From assembly GCA_001412365.1 (NCBI GenBank), contig LKUE01000156.1, positions 1 to 5,205 on the forward strand: 5,205 nt of DNA, written 5' to 3'. Below are positions 1-5,205 of the stretch, piece by piece. Origin of the DNA: Desulfuromonas sp. SDB. Its GTDB lineage: Bacteria > SDB-A. The notes beneath the pieces were generated by a model that had not been told where the DNA came from, made no database searches, and saw nothing but the letters and a program-made list of their open reading frames with translations. A program made the position numbers and the translations under genes. How positions within the stretch are numbered: position 1 is the first letter of the stretch; every line of letters begins with the position of its first letter.

Positions 1-1
1 A

Positions 2-793
2 AACAATCACAGCCATCAAAAAATCAGACCGGTAGCCAGTTATGGATTGACCCCGGATGAGCTCATTGAAATCAGCAATGATTTCTCTATTTCTCTGAAG
101 GAACAATCCGATACTTCCCCGGACAGAAACTACAGATATCAAACAGTAGTGGTAAAGAACCCGAATGGAAAACTTAAACCAGATTCTGAAACTCACCAAG
201 CCCAAAAATATAAATATTTATCCCGGGGTTCATTTCCTATGCTCACTCATGAAGGCGAAATCATGGGATTATTAATTGTCTATGCTGCAGAAGATGATTC
301 CTTGGATGAAAAGGAATTAATTCTACTGGAAGAATTAGCCGGTGATATTGCCTATGGGATTAAATCACTAAGAACCAAACAGGAAAGGAAAAATGCTTTA
401 GAGCAGCTGCAGATATCTGAAGAAAATTACCGCTGCTTGGTGGAATACAATCCAGCGGCAATTGCTGTACATTCACAAGGCATTATCGTGTACATGAATT
501 CAGCGGCGATGAAATTAATGGGGGCAGAAGACCCCCAACAAGGTTTGGGCAAACCGGTAATGGATTTTGTACATCCTGATTACCGGGAAATAGTAAAAAA
601 GAGAATAAAAAAAGCTCAGCAAGAAAACAAGAGTTCTGAACCTATTCATGAAAAATTTCTAACTTTGGATGGACGAACCATTGATGTCGAAGTAACCTCC
701 ATTCCTACTGTCTATCAGGGAAAATCGGCATCACAGGTTGTTTTTTGGGATATCACCAAACACATAGAATTTGAACAGAAATTAAAAAATTAA
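2..793 (+). CDS. Partial GAF-PAS sensor protein, 5' end outside the window, no output domain
   Basis: The reading frame is open from base 2, so the start lies upstream of the window. The TTG at 47 falls inside conserved GAF-like sequence (RPVASYGLTPDEL) and lacks a ribosome binding site, so it is not the start. There are 263 visible residues. Residues 1-121 are the end of a GAF domain of the GAF_2 type, with a segment reading GEIMGLLIVYA followed by an acidic loop and the helix ELILLEELAGDIAYGIK. Residues 122-144 are a charged helical linker. Residues 140-255 form a PAS domain, with YNPAAIAVHSQGIIVYMNSAA near its start, HPDYR in the middle and the closing WDIT motif. Only about ten residues (HIEFEQKLKN) follow before TAA. 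GAF and PAS domains bind small ligands or cofactors and normally drive a histidine kinase, GGDEF or similar partner; none is present here. No membrane segment is visible. The ligand and target are unknown. Domain identity is fairly sure; function beyond sensing is not. Confidence 0.85.
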   Translation, partial: NNHSHQKIRPVASYGLTPDELIEISNDFSISLKEQSDTSPDRNYRYQTVVVKNPNGKLKPDSETHQAQKYKYLSRGSFPMLTHEGEIMGLLIVYAAEDDSLDEKELILLEELAGDIAYGIKSLRTKQERKNALEQLQISEENYRCLVEYNPAAIAVHSQGIIVYMNSAAMKLMGAEDPQQGLGKPVMDFVHPDYREIVKKRIKKAQQENKSSEPIHEKFLTLDGRTIDVEVTSIPTVYQGKSASQVVFWDITKHIEFEQKLKN

Positions 794-805
794 TCCAATA
801 TTAAT
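789..805 (-). terminator. Weak candidate terminator for the cyclase gene in the convergent gap
   Basis: The gap between the two stop codons (794-845) is almost pure A/T and has no GC-rich hairpin. The only hairpin worth noting is ATTAAT, five bases, ATTAAT at 789-805. It overlaps the last bases of the GAF-PAS gene. On the minus strand it is followed by five T residues (784-788). The six-base all-A/T stem is weak, so this is a candidate at best. Confidence 0.2.
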
Positions 806-845
806 ATATAATTATTTTATTACTAAAAAAATATTTTAAATCTAA

Positions 846-3800
846 TTAAAAACCTATATCTTGTCTTAATAATTCAGCTTTATTTAAATAATCTTTTCCC
901 TGTTCATTTCCATGACTTAACAGAAAATTTCCATAATCAATATAGTTTTCATAAAGTGGGATTTTTCGGTTTAATTTTTGGTAATATTCTATTGATTTTT
1001 TATACTTTTGGTGAGCTTTTTTAATTTCTCCTAAAAGTGTATAGATTTTTGATTGAATTTTATATATCAAAGCAGTATTTGCCACAACATCTGATTCTTT
1101 CAAAGAATTGATGAGTATTTTATTATATTTTTTTATTAGATTTTTACTGTGAACACTTGATGATTGATTTAGATTATAAAATTTGTAAAGTTCATAATCT
1201 ACTCTACTCTCGATAATCTCCAACATGACTTCTTCTTCTTTAATTATTTCCATCAACTTTTCAGCTTTTTTCAAATATTTTTCAGCAATATATATTTTTC
1301 CTTTATCCAGAGAAATATGACTGTATTGGCTAAACAATTCGGCAATATTAGTTTGATAATTGTATTTTTTTGCTATCCGGTATCCCTTTCTAATCAATTT
1401 AGGTGCTTGTTCATATTTTTTAATTTCAATAAGAAAATCTATAAACCAAATTAAAATATTAACCATCCATTTATAATCCTGTATCTGTTCGGTAATCTCC
1501 AAGGCAATGGATATATTTTCAATTGCTTGTTTAAATTTACAAGATTTTTTATATATACTTGCATATATTTTGTAAATTCTGGCTTTACTATAAATATCTT
1601 CTAATTCTTCAGCTATATCTAAAGCCTGTTCCGTATATCTCAATGCTTTGTTTAGAATGCCCATGTTATTATAGGTATTTCCAATATTGAACAAAATAGT
1701 TAAAATATCATGTTTTGAATTCATTTCCTGGGAAATACTTAAAGCTTCTAAATAGCAATCCAATGCCTCTTGATTATCTGATAAATCATTGTAAACACAA
1801 CCGCTGTTTAACAGACCTAAAGACATTCCCTGTTTATACCCAATCTTTTTGGCAATTTGATATGATTCCCGATAAAGAGATAGAGCTTTTTTGTATTCAC
1901 CTTGGGCATGATTTACTACTCCTAAATTGGAGTTTAATCTGACCAGCTGCTGCAGATTCTCCAATTGTTTGCTCGTTGCAATAGTTTTACTGTATATTCT
2001 TTTTGCTCTACCATAGTCACATTTGAAAAAGTAAATAGAACCAAGGGTTAAATAAAAATTTGATTGATATTCTTTTTTATAAGTAGCATGATCATTATCC
2101 AGAATATTAAAAATTTTTAGAGCATATTTTACTTCTTTTTGAGATTTATCAAGTTGTTGTTTTAATCGAAATATTTCCGAACGGTTCTTAAATAATTCCA
2201 GAATTATTTTAATTTCTTTATCTGAAATCTTATTTGTGGAGATTTGCCAATTTTTAGGATCTATCTGCTCAGTAATCAAAAAAGGATACTGATCAATAAT
2301 TTTATCAGACAATTTTAACCCGTCATCCCAATCTCCTTTTAATTTCATAATTTCAATCTTTTTTATAATCAACATATTTCTTACTAATTTATTAATATGT
2401 TTTCTTTGCAACACTGAATTTAAAAATTCTATGGCTTCTTCAATTTGACCTGTTAAAATATAGATATCCAACAAATTTATGCATAGAAACTCAAAATATT
2501 GTTCACTAAACTTCTTATTTTTAACAATATCCAGTAACTCCAAAACTCTGCGGTAATATTTAATTGCTTCATCATTACGGTATTCCTGTTGAGCTTTTTG
2601 TCCAGCTTTAACATAATATTCAGCAGCCTTGGAATTATCTTCTGCATAGTCAAAGTGATAAGCTAGCAAGCTGAAATACCCGGATAGATCATTTTTAAAT
2701 TTTTCCTCAATGATTTGACCAACCATTTTATGTAACAATTTTCTAGTTTCATTTAGAATAGATTCGTAAATCACATCTTTAATCAGGGCATGGGAAAAAA
2801 TATACTCCATTTCCAATTTATTTTTAATATCTATTATTCCTTCATTTTCTGCTGATTCCAACTCAACATGAACTGTCTTCTTTAAAATACTTTCGATTAT
2901 CTCTTCTTTGAACTCAAGACCAATAACACTGGCCAATCTTATAATTTCTTTTATATTTTCCTGAAATTTGTCAATTCTTGCTAGAATTATAGAGAATAAA
3001 CTTTCAGGAACTTTGTCCTCATGAAAGGAATAACACTTGGTCCAGTTTTGTTCTTTTAGAACAATATAATTATTTTCCAGCATATAAAGAAGGAATTGTT
3101 CTAAATACAGAGGGTTACATCCTGATTTAGTTAAGATAAAATCTTTCAATGAAATATCCAGAGGTTTCCCCCCTAATATATTGAGGATTAATCTTTCCAC
3201 ATGCTGATGGGATAAGGGTTTTAAATTAATCTTTTTTATTTCTATTTTTCTATCAAATTCTATTTGTCTCTGCTCAGGTCTGGTAGAAAAAATAAAGGAA
3301 ATATTTTCATTTGATAATCTCAGTAAAGATCTGGTGATAAAGTCAAGTGCTTCAAAATCTTCATTTTTTACATATTGAAGATCATCAATAACTATTAATG
3401 CGGGTTTTGGAATAATCTTTAGAAAATTTTTGATTCCATCCAGCAGGTTTTCTTTTCTAATCTCTGGGGTCATTTGTTGAAAAAGTGAATTTTCATATTC
3501 AAGATTAAACAGTATCTTACCCAAAATAGGTAAATTGTATTGTAAATCACCGGAATTTTGAGAACTGTTTTTTTCAATAAAATCATTTAATTTTTTCTTT
3601 TTTAACCAATCTGAATCAGATCTTTCAATATTAGCTTGCTCCATAATTAAGTCAGCAAATATTCCATAGGTTGGTTTTAACTGTTCAGCTTTTACACTGA
3701 TTAGATTGAAATTTTGGGAATAAAGATTTTTATAAATTTCATCAATTAATCTGGTTTTACCTATTCCCGCTTCTCCGGTGATGATAATTACAGAATTTTT

Positions 3801-5051
3801 GTTTGTAATTTGATTTATTATTATCTGCATTTCCTTATCTCTTCCTATGAAATCGTATTGATAACTTATTTTTTCTTTAATTTTCACCGGGGTGTATCTC
3901 TCTACTTTTTGTTGCTTTCCCTTTAACTGAATTGAAGGAAGACTCTCATAATCAATATATTTCGATGTCATCCTGAATACATTTTTGGAAACTACAATTC
4001 CAGAATTTTCCAAGCTGTCTACCATCCGGGAAGCAGAATTAACTACATCGCCTATCACCGTATAATGTCTTCTAAGATCATCTCCAATCATTCCCGCATA
4101 AACATACCCACTATTCAAGCTGATCTTCAGAGACAGAGGACTGAATTTTTCATTTAGCTGGATAATTTCCCAGGCAGACTGAACTGATCGAAAAGTGTCA
4201 TTTCCATAAGATTTTGGTGCCCCGAAAACAATCAACACCTTGAATCCATCTGCACATAAATTATCTACTACATTGATTGAACCTTTGTTGTTTGAACAGA
4301 TATAATTTAACTGGCAAAACAATTCATCCAATAAAGCTAAATCAGGCTTATTAATATCATAGCCGGTTACTTTTACAAATAAACAGGATACAGGCCGGTG
4401 TTCACCAAAACTGGATTTTTCTAATATATCAAAAAGATCATCCGGCAAAAAAGAAGTTGGACTCAAAACTTGAGATTTAACAACTTCATCTAGGTTGTAT
4501 GTAATATCTGGCTTTAAAATAATTTCTTGTATTTGATCCTGCTCAATTATCTTTTCCTGTAGATAAAGGTTAGCCAGTAATTCTCCACTCTGGAAAAATT
4601 CAGCTCTAGAGGAATTGCCCAGAATATATTCAATCCAGCTGCCTGAGCCGATTACGATTTTAATACCTAGAGCAAAACAAAGACCGGAAGATTCTAAATT
4701 TTTGTACTGTCTGACTTTATCCAGCATCTGTGAAGAGCATGCCCGTGCTTTTTCAGGATGATCAAATTCAACCAGAATTGCATCCCCGATGAATTTAAGT
4801 ACATTTCCCTGATTAACTCGAACGATGAACAATAAATCTTCAAAGAATTTATCCATGATCAAAGTCAATTCCTCAGTTCCCGACCTGCCAATATTTCCCA
4901 GCTGTTCACTGATTCGGGTAAATCCGGAAATATCTGCTAAAACCAATGTACCTGAATTTTTTTTGCAGTATTTATCTGTACCGATATTTAAAGGAAGGTA
5001 AGGTCCACATGATATATTATATTTTTGGGATGGTTTACTTTGTTTATCCAT
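846..5051 (-). CDS. Soluble-adenylyl-cyclase-like protein: two class III cyclase domains, STAND/AAA NTPase, TPR array
   Basis: The 1401-residue protein has no signal peptide or membrane segment and should be cytosolic. Domain order is C1 cyclase (about 35-185), C2 cyclase (about 218-385), NTPase (about 400-660), helical linker (660-795) and TPR-like repeats (795-1395). This is the order of animal soluble adenylyl cyclase (about 1600 residues) and of bacterial cyclase-AAA-TPR proteins. The likely reaction is ATP to cyclic AMP plus pyrophosphate, with the NTPase and repeats as regulatory parts; this is inferred from domains. The start is well fixed: an in-frame TAA lies at 5055-5057, and no other ATG, GTG or TTG codon occurs before residue 36, already inside C1. 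No clear Shine-Dalgarno sequence precedes it. The C-terminus has no LuxR-type DNA-binding domain, which argues against a transcriptional regulator of the MalT/LAL type. The gene faces a GAF-PAS gene tail to tail, 52 bases away. Family assignment is strong; catalytic activity is unproven. Confidence 0.93.
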   Translation of the reverse strand: MDKQSKPSQKYNISCGPYLPLNIGTDKYCKKNSGTLVLADISGFTRISEQLGNIGRSGTEELTLIMDKFFEDLLFIVRVNQGNVLKFIGDAILVEFDHPEKARACSSQMLDKVRQYKNLESSGLCFALGIKIVIGSGSWIEYILGNSSRAEFFQSGELLANLYLQEKIIEQDQIQEIILKPDITYNLDEVVKSQVLSPTSFLPDDLFDILEKSSFGEHRPVSCLFVKVTGYDINKPDLALLDELFCQLNYICSNNKGSINVVDNLCADGFKVLIVFGAPKSYGNDTFRSVQSAWEIIQLNEKFSPLSLKISLNSGYVYAGMIGDDLRRHYTVIGDVVNSASRMVDSLENSGIVVSKNVFRMTSKYIDYESLPSIQLKGKQQKVERYTPVKIKEKISYQYDFIGRDKEMQIIINQITNKNSVIIITGEAGIGKTRLIDEIYKNLYSQNFNLISVKAEQLKPTYGIFADLIMEQANIERSDSDWLKKKKLNDFIEKNSSQNSGDLQYNLPILGKILFNLEYENSLFQQMTPEIRKENLLDGIKNFLKIIPKPALIVIDDLQYVKNEDFEALDFITRSLLRLSNENISFIFSTRPEQRQIEFDRKIEIKKINLKPLSHQHVERLILNILGGKPLDISLKDFILTKSGCNPLYLEQFLLYMLENNYIVLKEQNWTKCYSFHEDKVPESLFSIILARIDKFQENIKEIIRLASVIGLEFKEEIIESILKKTVHVELESAENEGIIDIKNKLEMEYIFSHALIKDVIYESILNETRKLLHKMVGQIIEEKFKNDLSGYFSLLAYHFDYAEDNSKAAEYYVKAGQKAQQEYRNDEAIKYYRRVLELLDIVKNKKFSEQYFEFLCINLLDIYILTGQIEEAIEFLNSVLQRKHINKLVRNMLIIKKIEIMKLKGDWDDGLKLSDKIIDQYPFLITEQIDPKNWQISTNKISDKEIKIILELFKNRSEIFRLKQQLDKSQKEVKYALKIFNILDNDHATYKKEYQSNFYLTLGSIYFFKCDYGRAKRIYSKTIATSKQLENLQQLVRLNSNLGVVNHAQGEYKKALSLYRESYQIAKKIGYKQGMSLGLLNSGCVYNDLSDNQEALDCYLEALSISQEMNSKHDILTILFNIGNTYNNMGILNKALRYTEQALDIAEELEDIYSKARIYKIYASIYKKSCKFKQAIENISIALEITEQIQDYKWMVNILIWFIDFLIEIKKYEQAPKLIRKGYRIAKKYNYQTNIAELFSQYSHISLDKGKIYIAEKYLKKAEKLMEIIKEEEVMLEIIESRVDYELYKFYNLNQSSSVHSKNLIKKYNKILINSLKESDVVANTALIYKIQSKIYTLLGEIKKAHQKYKKSIEYYQKLNRKIPLYENYIDYGNFLLSHGNEQGKDYLNKAELLRQDIGF
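867..2669 (-). other. TPR-like helical repeat array, C-terminal 600 residues of the large CDS
   Basis: From residue about 795 to 1395 the protein is a series of helix pairs of 34-40 residues. The clearest units begin near residues 797, 855, 887, 997, 1035, 1075, 1115, 1155, 1195, 1234, 1324 and 1365. The best match to the TPR consensus (small residue in helix A, Ala near the start of helix B) is the run 1035-1190, for example LGVVNHAQGEYKKALSLY, NIGNTYNNMGILNKALRY and YASIYKKSCKFKQAIENI. The units at 887-990 and 1270-1320 are irregular. Such arrays bind peptides or partner proteins and here probably hold the regulatory input. The coding DNA is the most AT-rich of the window, and the repeats are rich in Lys, Ile, Asn and Tyr. 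The DNA itself does not look like recent tandem duplication. Confidence 0.8.
3072..3854 (-). other. STAND/AAA-type NTPase module within the large CDS
   Basis: Residues about 400-660 begin with FIGRDKEM, the typical lead-in of AAA_16/STAND ATPases attached to bacterial cyclases and LuxR-type regulators. Walker A is GEAGIGKTR (426-434, Lys432 and Thr433). Walker B is ALIVIDDLQY (551-560, Asp556 and Asp557). A sensor-like strand FIFSTRPE follows at 586-593, then SGCNPLYLEQF at 643-653, the usual GNP motif of this group. All key ATP-binding residues are present, so nucleotide binding is likely. Downstream, IFSHALIKDVIYESI (751-765) and RKLLHKMVG (770-778) match the helical segment that commonly links such NTPases to TPR arrays. 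In STAND proteins this module acts as a nucleotide-controlled switch; that role here is inferred. Confidence 0.85.
3897..4949 (-). other. Tandem class III nucleotide cyclase module (C1 and C2) within the large CDS
   Basis: C1 (residues about 35-185) carries LVLADISGFT with metal Asp40, GTEELT, and LKFIGDAILVEF with Lys86 and second metal Asp90. Its third motif is degenerate: around residues 153-165 it reads FFQSGELLANLYL, without the Asn and Arg that stabilise the transition state. C2 (about 218-385) is the mirror image. Its first metal position reads FVKVTGY (Lys227 in place of Asp), and its second strand reads NLCADGFKVLIVFGAP. It keeps GYVYAGMIG followed by RRHYTVIGDVVNSASR, with Asp335, Asn338 and Arg342. 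Asp335 sits at the base-selecting position and favours ATP over GTP. In known class III enzymes the site lies at the domain interface, so Asp40/Asp90 from C1 and Asn338/Arg342 from C2 can make one active site. This is read by eye against remembered motifs. Confidence 0.85.
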
Positions 5052-5079
5052 ATATTAGGTAATTGTTTTTACCATTAAT

Positions 5080-5085
5080 TTTATA
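5080..5085 (-). promoter_or_regulatory. Possible -10 element (TATAAA) for the cyclase gene
   Basis: On the minus strand TATAAA, five of six matches to the sigma-70 -10 box, ends 28 bases before the ATG at 5051. No convincing -35 box is found 16-18 bases further upstream (the region reads roughly TAAGTT). In such AT-rich DNA a match of this quality is expected by chance, so the call is tentative. A transcript starting here would have a leader of only about 20 bases and no recognisable Shine-Dalgarno sequence. Confidence 0.2.
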
Positions 5086-5126
5086 CTGTTTCAAAACAAT
5101 TAAACTTACCTGATGTGTAGAGAGAC

Positions 5127-5155
5127 TTGGCAACATATCAATGTTCTGATATTGT
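5127..5155 (+). promoter_or_regulatory. Possible rightward sigma-70-like promoter for a gene beyond the window
   Basis: TTGGCA at 5127-5132 (five of six to TTGACA) is followed after exactly 17 bases by TATTGT at 5150-5155 (four of six to TATAAT). The orientation points away from the cyclase gene. No start codon follows within the window, so any gene it serves lies to the right of 5205. This is only a consensus match; the second box is weak. Confidence 0.25.
5135..5152. repeat. Short perfect dyad ATATCA-N6-TGATAT, operator-like
   Basis: The six-base arms ATATCA (5135-5140) and TGATAT (5147-5152) are perfect inverted repeats around six bases. The dyad lies between, and partly overlaps, the two boxes of the possible rightward promoter, where a repressor site could sit. 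TATCAA recurs in direct orientation at 5136, 5171 and 5189. The arms do not extend outward, and AT-rich DNA yields such dyads by chance, so a regulatory role is a guess. Confidence 0.22.
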
Positions 5156-5205
5156 AAATTTATTCAGATTTATCAACCTGGAGGTCAATATCAACTTATT
5201 TTTTC

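Noticed and set aside
47-49. TTG as the start codon of the left gene
   Set aside because: The frame is open to the window edge, the residues before it continue the GAF-like sequence, and there is no ribosome binding site. The gene is cut by the window.
828-837. Palindrome AAAATATTTT as a terminator hairpin
   Set aside because: It is self-complementary without a loop and made only of A and T, so it would not form a stable hairpin.
794-845. Remnant of a frameshifted kinase output domain after the GAF-PAS gene
   Set aside because: Only 52 A/T-rich bases separate the two stop codons and they encode nothing recognisable, so there is no room for a broken domain.
1715-1942. 75-codon open frame on the + strand
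   Set aside because: It lies entirely opposite the TPR-coding part of the cyclase gene, has no ribosome binding site and shows no recognisable motif. It is a shadow frame.
846-2669. C-terminal LuxR-type DNA-binding domain, which would make the large protein a transcription regulator
   Set aside because: The protein ends in TPR-like helices (LNKAELLRQDIGF) with no helix-turn-helix motif.
5180-5185. GGAGGT as a ribosome binding site on the + strand
   Set aside because: No ATG, GTG or TTG occurs in the remaining 20 bases of the window, so the spacing to any start would be too long.

Overview
The window comes from a low-GC bacterium. It holds two protein genes arranged tail to tail, and no RNA genes, insertion sequences or CRISPR arrays. 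Hand counts on sampled 60-base lines give about 40% GC in the left gene and about 23-38% in the large right gene. Large multi-domain sensor proteins of this style are common in anaerobic low-GC bacteria and in uncultured lineages known from metagenomes. The sequence alone does not fix the taxon.

Left part (2-793, + strand): the 3' portion of a signalling protein whose start lies outside the window. It shows the end of a GAF domain, a short helical linker and one PAS domain. It stops just after the PAS domain, with no kinase, GGDEF or other output domain. A 52-base, very AT-rich gap then separates it from the stop codon of the next gene, which runs the other way.

Main part (846-5051, - strand): a 1401-residue cytosolic protein. 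In order it has two class III nucleotide cyclase homology domains, a STAND/AAA-type NTPase module and a long array of about a dozen TPR-like helical repeats. This is the layout of the bicarbonate-regulated soluble adenylyl cyclase of animals (ADCY10/sAC) and its bacterial relatives. The first cyclase domain keeps both metal-binding Asp residues but has lost the transition-state Asn/Arg. The second has lost the first metal Asp but keeps Asp-Val-Val-Asn-x-Ala-x-Arg. The two together therefore suggest one complete composite site and one dead site. The NTPase and TPR parts probably sense or bind partners and control the cyclase.

Right end (5052-5205): 154 bases of non-coding DNA upstream of the cyclase gene, with weak promoter-like elements on both strands and a short perfect dyad. 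Any gene to the right starts beyond the window. The two genes are convergent, so they are not an operon. Both look like signalling proteins, but the sequence does not show that they work together.
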